From: Alteriqipengyuania bathyomarina_B
GTDB taxonomy: Bacteria > Pseudomonadota > Alphaproteobacteria > Sphingomonadales > Sphingomonadaceae
Reading direction: 5' to 3'
Assembly: GCF_038594605.1 (NCBI RefSeq)
Contig: NZ_JBCFZM010000003.1
Coordinates: forward strand, 496,001-560,000
Length of the DNA stretch: 64,000 nt
Shown here: positions 18,286-27,985 of the stretch, piece by piece
Layout: each line of letters starts with the position of its first letter
Numbering within the stretch: the stretch's first letter is position 1
The notes under the pieces: generated by a model
What the model was told of the DNA's origin: nothing
The model's database searches: none
Seen by the model: only the letters and a program-made list of their open reading frames with translations
Translations under genes and position numbers: made by a program

Positions 18286-19569
18286 CTACCCTGCAAAAAT
18301 CGACGGCAGCCAGAGCGACAGCGAGGGTACGAAGCTGATGATAACCAGCGCTGCGACCAGAGTAAGGTAAAACGGCCAGATCGTCTTCACGAGCGAAGTC
18401 ACCGCAATCTTACCCACGGCAGACCCCACGAACAGAACCGACCCGACCGGCGGTGTGACGAGGCCAATGCCCAAGTTCAGCATCATGATGATACCGAAGT
18501 GGACCGGATCGATGCCGACCCCCATCGCCACTGGCAGGAAGATCGGCGTGGTAATCACGATGAGCGGCGCCATGTCCATGAATGTGCCGAGAGCCAGCAG
18601 CATCAGGTTGATGATGATCAGGGTCAGTATCGGATTGTCCGTCATCACGCCGATCAGCGCGCCCAAGGACGCCGGTACCTCAAGCAATGCCAGCGCGAAG
18701 CCGAAGGCGGTGGCCGCCGCGATGATGAAGAGCACCATCGATGCCGTGCGGACCGACTTCGCCGCCGCCTCCCACATGCCTTTCCAGCCGAGGCTGCGAT
18801 AAACGAAGGTGCCGATCAGCATCGTGTAGATCACGGCGATCGCCGAACTTTCGGTCGGCGTGAAAAAACCGCTCAGGATACCGCCCATGATTATGACAGC
18901 GGTCATGAGACCGGGGATGGCATAGGCGGTTGCGAGGATGAACTCGCGCCAGCCGGGGAAGCGACCGGTTGGCAGCTTGCGCCTGCGTGCGACGAGCCAG
19001 GCAACCAGCATGAGCATAATGCCGGTCAGCACGCCAGGGATAACGCCTGCGAGGAACAGGTCGCCGATCGAGACCCCGATGCCCGATGCGGCGGAGTAGA
19101 TGATCATGTTGTGCGACGGCGGGATCAACAGCCCCACGATGGCGGCGGTGACGGTGACGTTGACCGCGTAGTCGCCGGGATAACCCTTTTCCTTCATCAG
19201 CGGGACCATCGTCGATCCGATGGCCGACGCACTTGCGATCGCCGAACCCGAAACGGCGCCGAACATCATCGACGCACCGACATCCACGATGCCAAGGCCG
19301 CCCCGGACACGGCCAACTGCTGCATCGGCGACCCGTACAAGCCGTTCGGCGATGCCCGCACGATACATGAGATCGCCGGCGAAGATGAAGAACGGGATTG
19401 CCATGAGGGTGAAGACGCTGATGCCCGAAGCCACTCTCTGCACCGCGACGATCGGTGGTATGTCCATCGTCAGGAAGCAGGCGAGCGCTGCGGCCAGCAG
19501 CGAAAAGGCGACCGGCACCCCGAGGATGAGCAGGAGGAAGAGCACGCCGAAAAGGACCAGCAGTTCCAT
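18286..19569 (-). CDS. dctM: TRAP transporter large membrane subunit for uronates
   Basis: A 427-residue DctM/SiaM-type protein with about 12 hydrophobic segments and the family signatures GVPVAFSLLAAALACF, FFIFAGDLMYRAGIAERLV, GGLGIVDVGASMMFGAVSGSA, IPPSHNMIIYSAASG, MDMAPLIVITTPIFLPV and GLVTPPVGSVLFVG. It forms the sodium-driven channel of the TRAP system with DctQ, taking substrate from DctP. It overlaps dctQ by one base (TAATG-type junction) and is last in the minus-strand receptor - esterase - GH43 - TRAP unit, so the substrate is most likely galacturonate or short (unsaturated) galacturonides. Confidence 0.93.
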   Translation of the reverse strand: MELLVLFGVLFLLLILGVPVAFSLLAAALACFLTMDIPPIVAVQRVASGISVFTLMAIPFFIFAGDLMYRAGIAERLVRVADAAVGRVRGGLGIVDVGASMMFGAVSGSAIASASAIGSTMVPLMKEKGYPGDYAVNVTVTAAIVGLLIPPSHNMIIYSAASGIGVSIGDLFLAGVIPGVLTGIMLMLVAWLVARRRKLPTGRFPGWREFILATAYAIPGLMTAVIIMGGILSGFFTPTESSAIAVIYTMLIGTFVYRSLGWKGMWEAAAKSVRTASMVLFIIAAATAFGFALALLEVPASLGALIGVMTDNPILTLIIINLMLLALGTFMDMAPLIVITTPIFLPVAMGVGIDPVHFGIIMMLNLGIGLVTPPVGSVLFVGSAVGKIAVTSLVKTIWPFYLTLVAALVIISFVPSLSLWLPSIFAG

Positions 19570-20048
19570 TATTCAACTCCCGCTTCGCGCGCGTGGTGAC
19601 CCGGCTGACGACCTGTGAGCATTTGCGGCAAGGCAAACAGCGCCATCAGCACGCCGGATAATGGCAGGGGGATGTATGCGACCGCCCGGCTTATCCCGAG
19701 CGAAGGCACAACGTTAGAACGGACGGCCCAGCAAAGCTGGACACCGTAGACCAGCAGGACCAGGCCGACGATAACGATGATCGTCGCCACGACCCGCAAT
19801 AGAGGCCGTGCCCGCTCGCCGAATTTCTCCTCGAGCAGGGCGATGCGAATGTGAAACCCTTCGTAGACGCCGGCAGCCGCTGCAAACATGACATACCAGA
19901 TCATCAGGATCAGCGATGCCTGCTCGGTCCATGAAGGGCTGGAATTGAGCACGAAGCGACCGAAAACCTGCCATCCGATGATAGCCGTCATTGCAAGCAA
20001 TCCGACCGAGCCGAACGCAATCAAAATGCGCGAAATGAAAGCAGCCAT
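19569..20048 (-). CDS. dctQ: TRAP transporter small membrane subunit
   Basis: A 159-residue DctQ protein with four transmembrane helices (~6-28, 44-64, 84-106, 125-147) and the typical FGRFVLNSSPSWTEQASLILMIWYVMFAAA pattern around helices 1-2. It supports the DctM subunit in the inner membrane. It lies two bases after dctP and overlaps dctM by one base, a tightly coupled dctP-dctQ-dctM order. Confidence 0.9.
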   Translation of the reverse strand: MAAFISRILIAFGSVGLLAMTAIIGWQVFGRFVLNSSPSWTEQASLILMIWYVMFAAAAGVYEGFHIRIALLEEKFGERARPLLRVVATIIVIVGLVLLVYGVQLCWAVRSNVVPSLGISRAVAYIPLPLSGVLMALFALPQMLTGRQPGHHAREAGVE

Positions 20049-20050
20049 AA

Positions 20051-21079
20051 TTACCCTTCCTTCATCTCGAGGATGCGCTGGACGATACGTTGCTGCGCAG
20101 GAGTGGTAATGAACTGATCCCAGACCGGGCGCATGAGGCCCGCGAAGGGTTCGGTATCGACTTCGTTCACTTCCACACTGGAGGCGGCCACCGCCGCCTT
20201 CGCTTCATCGACGCGGACGTCCCATAGCCGTCTCATTTCGATAACCGAGGCCTTGGCCGCCTCACGCACGAGTGTCTGGTCGTCAGGCGGCAGGCGATCC
20301 CAACTGGCCTTGCTCATCACAAGCGCTTCGGGCGTGAGCAGATGCTGCGTGAGGCTAAGGTAATTGGCCACTTCGTAATGACGCTCACCCACAAAAGTCG
20401 GCCAGTTGTTCTCCGCACCATCGATCACCCCTTGGGCGAGTGACTGGTAGATCTCGCCGAAGGAGATCGGAACGGCGTTGGCACCGAGCGCATTGACCAT
20501 CGAGATATAGAGGTCCGACGCCGGAACGCGGATCTTGAGGCCCTGCATGTCGCGCGGGGTTTCGATCGGACGACGGACATTGTAGAAGCTGCGCGCCCCG
20601 GAATCGTAGATGCACAGGCCGACGAGCTTGTGCGGTTCGAGCGACGCCATCACCTCGTCACCCACTTCGCTGTCAACCACCCGGCGCATGTGCGAGACAG
20701 AATCGAACACGAAGGGCAGACAGAACGGCAAAGTCATCGGTTCGATGCTGTTGAGCGGAGCGAAATTGACCCGGTTGAGGTCGATGCCGCCGAAGCTGGT
20801 GATCTCCAGCGTATCGGTTTCGCTGCCCAGCTGACCGCCAGCGAAGACCTTGATGCCAAGCCTGCCGCCGGTCTTCTGGTCGAGATAGCGACCCATGAAT
20901 TCGACGGCGCGCACCGTCGGGTAATCGCCGGGATGCGCATCCGCCCCGGTCAACAGGCCCGACATAACCGGTTTGCACGCAGGAAGCAGCGTGCTGGCCC
21001 CGATCACGAGCGATCCGGCCATAACGGATCTCCTCGACAGAAGGGCGGTTGGCTTCTTGAATTCTCGGCTCGTCCCCAT
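20051..21079 (-). CDS. dctP: TRAP transporter solute-binding protein, Tat-exported lipoprotein
   Basis: A 342-residue DctP. The N-terminus has a twin-arginine signal (SRRSVMAGSLVIGAS) ending in LLPAC, so it is probably exported folded and lipid-anchored, unusual for the soluble DctP family but shared with the broken copy at 53315-55032. Ligand-binding features follow: GGQLGSETDTLEI, LPFVFDSVSHMRRV, the arginine of LKIRVPASDLYISMVNALGA that contacts carboxylates, and FGEIYQSLAQGVIDGAENNWPTF. The ATG at 21079 lies seven bases after the GH43 stop; the open frame extends further upstream into GH43 and is rejected. Substrate is inferred from context as galacturonate or a small uronide. Confidence 0.9.
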   Translation of the reverse strand: MGTSREFKKPTALLSRRSVMAGSLVIGASTLLPACKPVMSGLLTGADAHPGDYPTVRAVEFMGRYLDQKTGGRLGIKVFAGGQLGSETDTLEITSFGGIDLNRVNFAPLNSIEPMTLPFCLPFVFDSVSHMRRVVDSEVGDEVMASLEPHKLVGLCIYDSGARSFYNVRRPIETPRDMQGLKIRVPASDLYISMVNALGANAVPISFGEIYQSLAQGVIDGAENNWPTFVGERHYEVANYLSLTQHLLTPEALVMSKASWDRLPPDDQTLVREAAKASVIEMRRLWDVRVDEAKAAVAASSVEVNEVDTEPFAGLMRPVWDQFITTPAQQRIVQRILEMKEG

Positions 21080-21086
21080 GGTGCGT

Positions 21087-22703
21087 TCAGTCGTCCAGCG
21101 CTGTGAATTTGAAGTTGCGAAATTTCGCCTGGCCGGGACCGGCAGCATAAAGGCCCGGGCGCAGCATGAGAAAATCGCCGCGGACATTATGGTGATACCC
21201 GGAAACCTCCATACCCCGGTCAAACCGGTGCCAGGTGCGCCCGCTGTCGCTGCTGGTGTCGTACACCACGATGTGCCTCCGATTGGTCACGCGCATCCTC
21301 ATGCGGGAGCCGTGCGGGTTCGCGGGGCGTGCGCGCTCGCGACCGTACTGGTGCGTCACAAACCGATCCTTATCGAAGCCCAGTCCGCAATAGAGTTTGT
21401 CGTCGTAGAACAGGACAAGACCGGCAGTACCACCTGGAGCCAGTTCGACATCGCATTCGAACCGGTATGATCGGTCACCCGCGGTCAGCAAGAGCGGCGA
21501 CCCGCTGGATGGGGCCGAGCCCTTGCCGGCGAAGTGCAAGATGCCATCGCCGCTTTCGATCCGGCCAGCCTCTTCCTCGGTCGGCTTGAAGAATGCCCAT
21601 TTTCTGCCGAGAGCGAGGGGGCCCATGAAATCGTCGGACAGAGCCATGCCGTGTGGCACCGCCGTTCCTCCGCCAGGCTTTGCGATGGGGGAGGAAAGGT
21701 CACCCCCCGTCATGCGAAACCAGCCGTCGGGCGTGAACTCGACCGGATCGAGCAGGCACTGGCGGCCAAGCGTCCAATATCCGTTTTCATATCCATGATA
21801 GAACGACCACCAACTGCCGTCGGGAGCCTCGACGAGAGATGCATGGCCGCGCGACCACCATGCCTCGTCGATACTGGTCGTGCGCACCAGCGGATTAGCA
21901 GGATGATGCTCCCACGGTCCATGAAGCGATCGGGATCGTGCCGCGATGACCATGTGGCCGGTCGGCGGGCCCGCGGTCCCGCCGACTGCGGTAATCATGT
22001 AGTACCAGCCATTGATGAAGTGGATTTTCGGACCTTCGGGTGAGAAACCCTCGACGATCCAGTCGGATGGATAGCGCCACGGGTCGTAGACATGTTCGAC
22101 CTCGCCCACGATAGAGAGGTTGTCGTCCGACAGGCGCACCCGGTCTCCGCCGGAAAGGAACAGCCAGCGGCTGCCATCTTCCGCGACTGCGTGACAGGGG
22201 TCGATATGCTTGTGCAGGCCCAGCGGAACAGGGTCGCTCCACGGCCCGGTGATGTTGTCGGCCCAGGCCACGAAAATGTCGTTGTCGGGCTGTGCCTTCA
22301 CCGGAATGTAAAGAAGGTAACGTCCCTTGTCCTTATGGAGGCTGGGGGCCCACACAGCCCCGATATTGCGGGTAAGCGCCGCTTCAAGCGGCTGCCAGTT
22401 CACCAGGTCGCGCGAATGCCAGATGGTCAGTCCGGGATATGCATCGAAGGTGGAGAAGGTCATGTAATAATCTTCGCCGTCCTTTAGGATCGCCGGGTCG
22501 GGCCGATCTCCCGAGACAACGGGGTTGAGGAAGGTACCGTCCCCTTGGTCCGGAATGCGCTGGTTATCGTAGCCTCGGCGATAGCTGCGTGCTTCGGATC
22601 GCTCGACACGCTCCTGCTCGGCCGCGCGGAGGGAAAAGGGCACCAGCGATCCCACACCGGCGGCACCCGCGCCTAGCAGCATGTGCCTGCGATGAATTTT
22701 CAT
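21087..22703 (-). CDS. Family 43 glycoside hydrolase with C-terminal concanavalin-like domain, Tat-exported
   Basis: A 538-residue enzyme starting at ATG 22703, whose ATGA overlaps the stop of the upstream esterase; the longer frame to 22748 is rejected. A Tat-like signal (RRHMLLGAGAAGVGSL) comes first. The five-blade GH43 domain (~55-350) shows the three catalytic acids in context: base Asp in GDRPDPAIL, pKa-modulating Asp in KHIDPCHAV, and acid Glu in VEGFSPEGPKIHF. Residues ~365-538 resemble the beta-sandwich module seen after GH43 beta-xylosidases and arabinosidases (DDFMGPLALGRKWAFF, YRFECDVELAPGGTAGLVLFYDD). It probably removes arabinose, xylose or galactose side chains from pectic oligosaccharides in the periplasm. 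Confidence 0.9.
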   Translation of the reverse strand: MKIHRRHMLLGAGAAGVGSLVPFSLRAAEQERVERSEARSYRRGYDNQRIPDQGDGTFLNPVVSGDRPDPAILKDGEDYYMTFSTFDAYPGLTIWHSRDLVNWQPLEAALTRNIGAVWAPSLHKDKGRYLLYIPVKAQPDNDIFVAWADNITGPWSDPVPLGLHKHIDPCHAVAEDGSRWLFLSGGDRVRLSDDNLSIVGEVEHVYDPWRYPSDWIVEGFSPEGPKIHFINGWYYMITAVGGTAGPPTGHMVIAARSRSLHGPWEHHPANPLVRTTSIDEAWWSRGHASLVEAPDGSWWSFYHGYENGYWTLGRQCLLDPVEFTPDGWFRMTGGDLSSPIAKPGGGTAVPHGMALSDDFMGPLALGRKWAFFKPTEEEAGRIESGDGILHFAGKGSAPSSGSPLLLTAGDRSYRFECDVELAPGGTAGLVLFYDDKLYCGLGFDKDRFVTHQYGRERARPANPHGSRMRMRVTNRRHIVVYDTSSDSGRTWHRFDRGMEVSGYHHNVRGDFLMLRPGLYAAGPGQAKFRNFKFTALDD

Positions 22704-23701
22704 AAGAAGCTTCTCGTTCGCGCCCACGCGAGCCAGAGATCGGGCCAAGCTTCCACCGGTTTGCCGATTGCCTTGCGCAGCCCGAAACCATGGCCGCCAT
22801 GTTCGAACAGATGCGTCTCGACCGAAATCCCTTGCGCTTTGAGCGCGTCGCGCAAAAGCACGCTGTTCTCCACGGGGACCGCGTCGTCGTCTTCAGCGTG
22901 CAGAAGGAAGAACGGAGGCGCATCCGCGGGCACATTGCGGTCGGGCGAATGCGCTTCTTCGAGGGCTGCGCCCGCATCGGCGCCGATCAGCAAGTCGCGC
23001 GATCCTGCATGGGCCACGCCCGGCGTCATGCTGATGACCGGGTAGATCGGTGCCGCACAAAAGGGTTTCGCCGAAAGCGCGTCCGCCGCGTCGACCGGCG
23101 TATAGGTTTTTAAGGCGAAACGTGTCGCTAAATCAGCACACAAGTGCCCCCCGGCCGAAAAGCCCATCGCGGCAACCCGCTCAGGCTCGATCGCGTAGTC
23201 GCGCGCACGATGCCGGATCAGGCGCATGGCGCGCTGGGCGTCGCTCAACGCCACGTCGGGGCCGGCCTTCCATCCATCGCCCGGCAGGCGATAGAAAAGC
23301 ACGAAGGCGGTAACGCCGCGAGCTGCCAGCCAGCGGCCCATCTCGTATCCCTCCTTGTCGACCACTACGTGCATGTAGCCGCCTCCGGGGGTCAGCAGCA
23401 CGGCTGCACCATTGGGTCGGGCAGGGCGGAAGACGACCATGCGGGGTGTCGTGATGCCCAAAACCGCACGGTCGGTGACCAGTCGATCTTTCGATCGCTC
23501 TACGGTCCGTTCCACCGGCGGTGAGTCCGGCAAACCGGGGGCACCATCTGGCCACAGGTCGATCGTCTCGGTCGGCTGCGGCAGACCGGGCGGAAGTTCG
23601 TCCGGCGCAACCGGCGGGAGTGTCTGACCAGATGCCCGGCCGATTGGCAGGACTGACAACAGGAAGCCTGCGGCGAGTAGTGATCTTCGATCGCTTCTCA
23701 T
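22700..23701 (-). CDS. Alpha/beta-hydrolase, acetylxylan-esterase-like, exported
   Basis: A 333-residue protein with an N-terminal export signal (RSDRRSLLAAGFLLSV, Tat- or Sec-like) and an alpha/beta-hydrolase domain. Visible features are the oxyanion-loop TPGGGY, nucleophile Ser in GFSAGGHL, acid Asp in AEDDDAVP, and His in HGGHGFGL. This layout is that of the dienelactone hydrolase/acetylxylan esterase type found in polysaccharide loci, so removal of acetyl groups from pectin or hemicellulose oligomers is likely. It is coupled by ATGA to the GH43 gene and lies 31 bases after the receptor gene. Confidence 0.82.
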   Translation of the reverse strand: MRSDRRSLLAAGFLLSVLPIGRASGQTLPPVAPDELPPGLPQPTETIDLWPDGAPGLPDSPPVERTVERSKDRLVTDRAVLGITTPRMVVFRPARPNGAAVLLTPGGGYMHVVVDKEGYEMGRWLAARGVTAFVLFYRLPGDGWKAGPDVALSDAQRAMRLIRHRARDYAIEPERVAAMGFSAGGHLCADLATRFALKTYTPVDAADALSAKPFCAAPIYPVISMTPGVAHAGSRDLLIGADAGAALEEAHSPDRNVPADAPPFFLLHAEDDDAVPVENSVLLRDALKAQGISVETHLFEHGGHGFGLRKAIGKPVEAWPDLWLAWARTRSFL

Positions 23702-23732
23702 GCCGCAGGCTCCTGCCCGTTCAACCGATGTG

Positions 23733-26477
23733 TCAAAGTTCTACGCGAACACCAGCCATGACAATCCGGCCGAAGTGGTTGTTCTCATAGTTCCGGCGGG
23801 TGGGATCGTCGGTCCAGCGATAGCGGTAATCGTCGGTCAGGTTGTTACCGTCGAGCGTCAGCTCGAGATAGTCGGTAACCCTGTAACGGATCGCTGCATC
23901 GAGGTTGAAGGATTCCCCGAACCCTTCGAGGAAGTTCCCGTTGCCGCTGTTACCGGTGTTGTAATCGCTGCGATAGGCACCGGAAACGCGGACCGAGAGC
24001 CTGCCGTCATCAAAGTACACCGTGCCGTTGGCAGAATACTTCGAGACGCCGGGGAACGTTGTTTCGATGATCGTTCCGCCAAAATTAACATCCTGATTAC
24101 TGTCGACGTAGGTCAGGTTTCCGAGAACACCGAAGTCGGCAAGCATGCCTGACGTGAAGGCGGAAAACGGCAAGTTTACGCCCAGTTCGGCGCCCTTGAT
24201 CGTCGCGCCTTCGCCATTGCCCACCGCACGGAACTCAAACTGACGATTGGGATCCGTGCCATTGACGATCGCGTCGTACGCAGGCGTGCCAGATGTCAGC
24301 AGCGACGTGGGAAGCCCGCTCTGGGCATAAGTGATCTGCGTGGAACTCGAGACGGGGAAGCTCTCGATATCCTTGACGAAACCGGCCAACGAGATGATCG
24401 CTCCGGGTGCGAAGTACCATTCGAGCGAAACGTCGTAGTTCCACGCACGATACGGATCGAGGAATGGATTACCGCTCGAAATGCGGAAGTTGAATTCGTC
24501 GACCGAACCGCCAGGGGTCAGCGAACCGAGGGTCGGCCGAGTGATGACCCGCGACACGGCGGTACGAACGATGAAATTGTCGGCCGGGAAGACGTTGATG
24601 TTAACGGCCGGTAACATATCGTCGTAAGACCGCTCGACGCTAACGAACTGCCCGCTGTTGAAACCCTGCGATATCTGGTCGGTATGGGCGTAGCGCACAC
24701 CGAAGTTGCCGGTCACACGAACGCTCGTATCGAGTTCGAAATCGGTCTGGAAGAAACCACCCTTAACTTCTTCGGTAACGCCGCGCTCATCGCCCTCACG
24801 GGTTACGGCCGGGATGCCATAGAGGTCGAGAAAGGCTGTTGCCGCGCCGAGATCAGGCACGATCCAGGCATTGGTATTGCCGCTGGGCTGTCCGGCATTG
24901 CCGAGTTCGAACAGTTGGGCCAGATCTGCCGTCACCGGTGCGCCGTATGTGCCAGGAGCACACGCGAAGGCCGAACAGTACTGGCTGTCACGACGGGCGC
25001 TGGTCGTGAAGAATTCGAACTTGCGATAGAATGGGCCAGCCGAAATGCGTAACCCATCGACAGGTGCGTATTCGAGATCCAGTTTGATAGTGCGGAACTT
25101 GTTATTGACCATACTCGGCCGGTCGCGAAACTCGGCGAGCTGGAAGTTCGTCGGATCGGTAACGTCCGTTCCAAACGCCAGCAAGGGGAAGGCCATGTCG
25201 GTGTAGTCATAGCTATAGGAGCCATCGCGATCATCGAAGATGATCGTCGTTTCCACCGGGATTTGAGCGTCGGATTCCGAGAATCCTCCCAAGAGGCGAG
25301 CAGTGAAGAAGTCTCCGAAACGCTGCTCGAGCCGACCCGAAATCTGGTAAAAATCGGTTTCGCTCTCGCGGTGATAGCGTTCGTTGCGGATCCATGCGTT
25401 CTCCAGATCGGCGCTGATGAGGTTGTTGTCCCCATCGATCTGATAATTGGTGACGTCGATGGTATCTTCGTTCGAACGAAGGAGCACTTCGCCCCAGTAT
25501 TCGTCGCGATCTTCCTTGAAGTTCGAATAGAGCCCGCTGATCTCGATGTCCGTACTGTCGGTCGGGCGGAACTGGATGGCCGCCGTCGCACCAAGTCGCT
25601 CGCGCTCGTGATTGACCAGGCCGTAGCGCGGAATACGCGGATGGAACGCGTCCGCTACCTCCAGACAGCCGGCGTCGGCTGGATTGGCGGCACAGTCGAC
25701 ACCGTCGACCGAATTGAACTCGGCCTGCGCCCAGCGAACAGTATTGTTGCCAAGCTCGGGAGTTTCGTACTTGGTCCATGCGACTGAGGCCGAGGCACCG
25801 AAGGTTTCGTCAGGATTGTTCCATGCAACCAACCCGGCAACGCGCGGTGCAAGGTCTTCGTTGAGGTCGTTGTACCGGGCCTGCGCTGAGGCGACGAGCT
25901 TCAAGCCCGCGCCATAGGCCAGTGGATTACCCGTGTTGAGATCGATGACCGCGCCCAGCGAGCCTTCGTCTAGCTGGGAAGAGGCGGTCTTGTGGACGAC
26001 GATCGAATTGAACAGTTCCGATGCGAAGACGTTGAAATCGAATGCGCGATCGCGGTTCGAGGATGCGCCATCGACCGAGGTCGCGATGGTCTCCATGCCA
26101 TTCACTCGGACCCTGGTGAACTGCGCACCGAGCCCGCGAACGGTGATCTGGCGGCCTTCGCCTGCATCGCGTTCGATCGCTACGCCCGGAATGCGCTGGA
26201 GCGATTCGGCGAGGTTCGTATCGGGGAACTTCCCGATGTCTTCCGCCACGATGACGTCGACCTGGCCAACCGCCTCGCGCTTTGCCTGGACTGCAGCGTT
26301 GAGGGATTCCCTGAAGCCGGAAACAATGATGACGTTCTCGTCTTCGACGACTTCGTCGCTTATCGTTGCGGCATCCGGGTCGCCAGTTCCGTTTTCTTGC
26401 GCGAAAGCCGCCGTGGGCATGGCCATCGCGGTACTCGCAAGAAGAGCATATTTTGCTCCAGACAGAAGAACACGCAT
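23733..26477 (-). CDS. TonB-dependent receptor for pectic oligosaccharides
   Basis: A 914-residue outer-membrane receptor with a signal peptide (MRVLLSGAKYALLAST... to AFAQ, ~27), a short TonB-box region (ENVIIVSGFRESL), a plug (~55-165: VIVAEDIGKFPDTNLAESLQ, RIPGVAIERDAGEGRQITVR, RVRVNGMETIATS) and a large barrel ending MAGVRVEL. The FRESLNAAVQAKREA...DIGKFPDTNLAESLQRIPG form is that of the large sphingomonad and Caulobacter carbohydrate receptors. It is the first gene of the minus-strand operon through dctM and faces the pectate lyase gene across two operator-like palindromes, so galacturonides released by the lyase are its likely cargo. Confidence 0.92.
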   Translation of the reverse strand: MRVLLSGAKYALLASTAMAMPTAAFAQENGTGDPDAATISDEVVEDENVIIVSGFRESLNAAVQAKREAVGQVDVIVAEDIGKFPDTNLAESLQRIPGVAIERDAGEGRQITVRGLGAQFTRVRVNGMETIATSVDGASSNRDRAFDFNVFASELFNSIVVHKTASSQLDEGSLGAVIDLNTGNPLAYGAGLKLVASAQARYNDLNEDLAPRVAGLVAWNNPDETFGASASVAWTKYETPELGNNTVRWAQAEFNSVDGVDCAANPADAGCLEVADAFHPRIPRYGLVNHERERLGATAAIQFRPTDSTDIEISGLYSNFKEDRDEYWGEVLLRSNEDTIDVTNYQIDGDNNLISADLENAWIRNERYHRESETDFYQISGRLEQRFGDFFTARLLGGFSESDAQIPVETTIIFDDRDGSYSYDYTDMAFPLLAFGTDVTDPTNFQLAEFRDRPSMVNNKFRTIKLDLEYAPVDGLRISAGPFYRKFEFFTTSARRDSQYCSAFACAPGTYGAPVTADLAQLFELGNAGQPSGNTNAWIVPDLGAATAFLDLYGIPAVTREGDERGVTEEVKGGFFQTDFELDTSVRVTGNFGVRYAHTDQISQGFNSGQFVSVERSYDDMLPAVNINVFPADNFIVRTAVSRVITRPTLGSLTPGGSVDEFNFRISSGNPFLDPYRAWNYDVSLEWYFAPGAIISLAGFVKDIESFPVSSSTQITYAQSGLPTSLLTSGTPAYDAIVNGTDPNRQFEFRAVGNGEGATIKGAELGVNLPFSAFTSGMLADFGVLGNLTYVDSNQDVNFGGTIIETTFPGVSKYSANGTVYFDDGRLSVRVSGAYRSDYNTGNSGNGNFLEGFGESFNLDAAIRYRVTDYLELTLDGNNLTDDYRYRWTDDPTRRNYENNHFGRIVMAGVRVEL

Positions 26478-26494
26478 TTCAAACTCCTCCCAAA

Positions 26495-26508
26495 TGGCAC
26501 CGGTGTCT
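26495..26508 (-). promoter_or_regulatory. Second, weaker operator-like palindrome before the receptor gene
   Basis: The core is CACCGGTG (GACACCGGTGCC on the minus strand), sharing GACACCGGT with the four strong sites but ending differently. It lies 18 bases upstream of the receptor start, next to its ribosome site, and 75 bases from the strong site at 26583. It could allow looping or a roadblock by the LacI-family regulator. Confidence 0.4.
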
Positions 26509-26582
26509 TTTAGGAGGGCACGGCAACTGGAAGTTGCGGCGTGACAGCCTCAGACACTCCTGCATTCCCTGACCCGGTTTTT

Positions 26583-26596
26583 GGTAACCGGTGTCA
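26583..26596 (-). promoter_or_regulatory. LacI-type operator between receptor operon and pectate lyase
   Basis: TGACACCGGTTACC on the minus strand, identical to the uxaC/uxaA site. It lies in the 179-bp divergent region, 106 bases upstream of the receptor start and 61 bases upstream of the pectate lyase start. Confidence 0.75.
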
Positions 26597-26656
26597 TATC
26601 TTCTTGCATGCCATCTGACGCGGTGTCAAGAAGCTTGTCGGAGAGAGGATATCGTC

Positions 26657-27985
26657 ATGAAGCAACTGTTGCTAAAATTCGCACTTTTCATAGCATTTTC
26701 GACGTCAGCGAGCGCCCAACCGCCTGATCCGACCGTCGGTGGTGCCGGTGGGGATGTAATTCGCGTCACGACTTTGGAGAAGGAGGGGCCGGGCAGCCTT
26801 GCCGAGGCTTTGGCAACACCCGGGCCCCGAATCATCGTGTTCGAGGTGGGTGGTGTCATCGATCTTGAACGATCGAGCCTGGCTATCGCTGAGCCATTCG
26901 TCACCATTGCCGGGCAGACTGCCCCCTCGCCGGGCATCACGCTCATCCGAGGGGGGATCGACGTCAATACCCACGACGTAAAATTGCAGCACCTGCGCGT
27001 CGTCGTCGGCGCCGACGGGCTCCCCAAGCGCCACGGGTGGGAGGCAGACGCATTCTCTACCCGCTCGGCCCAAAGGGTACTGGTGGAGAATAACAGTTTC
27101 TTCTGGGCGATCGACGAGAATATGTCGGCATCCGGCCCGCGCTTCACCGGCGATACGGTGGAAGAATGGCGCGAAGGCACCAGCCGTGACATCGTATTCC
27201 GGCTCAATCTCGCTGCAGAAGGCTTGGCGGATTCGACGCATCCCAAGGGCGAGCATTCCAAGGGATCCCTGATCCACGACAATGCTACGGGGATCGTGTT
27301 CGAGCGCAATATCTGGGCCCATAATGTGGAGCGCTCGCCTCTGCTCAAGGGCGGCGCGCAGGCGCTGATGATAAACAATCTGATCTACGATCCGCAGTTG
27401 CGCGCGGTCCACTACAACCTGATGGACCTGGAGTGGGCAGGGCACGTACCCGTGGACGGCGAACTGACCGCAATCGGCAACGTGATGCGTGGTGGCAACA
27501 GCACCGACGAAGGGCTTCCGTTTCTGATGATCGGCGGCGTTGGCGATCTGTTATACTACGGCCGAGACAACATCGCGGTCGATCGGTTCGGCAACGAATT
27601 GCCCATGTTCGGCCGCTATGGCGTGACCGATGCCGAGATCGTCGTGCGGGACGAACCGCTGGCTGACCTGTCTGGCTACGAGATCATGCCTGCCAAGGAT
27701 GTGGAAACCACATTGCTCGCGACTGCTGGCGCGCGTCCGTGGGACCGCAGCGAAATGGAGACGCGCGTGCTGTTCTTCATCGCCGAGGGGAGGGGCGAAG
27801 TCCTCGATTCGGAAGATGAGGTCGGCGGCTATCCGACTTTCGAAGCGACGACGGCCCGGTTTGACGAGAGCGCATGGGATCTCTCGACACTAACGCCCAA
27901 GTCAGGATCTTGGCCTGGACAGAAGGAAAGTGCGCAAGAGCATCTCTCGCCGCGCGATCGTGCAATGCGGTCAACCGCAAGATGA
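26657..27985 (+). CDS. Secreted pectate lyase, polysaccharide lyase family 1 type
   Basis: A 442-residue protein starting at ATG 26657 with GAGAGAGG upstream; the frame is open from 26591. A Sec signal peptide (MKQLLLKFALFIAFSTSASA-Q) precedes a right-handed beta-helix: VTTLEKEGPGSLAEALATPG, IVFEVGGVIDL, VTIAGQTAPSPGITLI, ASTRSAQRVLVENNSFFWA-like rungs, and FERNIWAHNVERSPLLKGG. The pattern is that of PL1 pectate lyases, which cut de-esterified homogalacturonan by calcium-dependent beta-elimination to give 4,5-unsaturated ends; such products need the KduI/KduD-type steps encoded at 31.9-33.3 kb. It is coupled to the cupin gene by an ATGA overlap and preceded by the operator at 26583. Confidence 0.85.
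   Translation: MKQLLLKFALFIAFSTSASAQPPDPTVGGAGGDVIRVTTLEKEGPGSLAEALATPGPRIIVFEVGGVIDLERSSLAIAEPFVTIAGQTAPSPGITLIRGGIDVNTHDVKLQHLRVVVGADGLPKRHGWEADAFSTRSAQRVLVENNSFFWAIDENMSASGPRFTGDTVEEWREGTSRDIVFRLNLAAEGLADSTHPKGEHSKGSLIHDNATGIVFERNIWAHNVERSPLLKGGAQALMINNLIYDPQLRAVHYNLMDLEWAGHVPVDGELTAIGNVMRGGNSTDEGLPFLMIGGVGDLLYYGRDNIAVDRFGNELPMFGRYGVTDAEIVVRDEPLADLSGYEIMPAKDVETTLLATAGARPWDRSEMETRVLFFIAEGRGEVLDSEDEVGGYPTFEATTARFDESAWDLSTLTPKSGSWPGQKESAQEHLSPRDRAMRSTAR

Noticed and set aside
18499..19599. 366-residue plus-strand frame over dctM
   Set aside because: Very rich in His, Asp and Arg with no hydrophobic core; dctM on the other strand is unmistakable.
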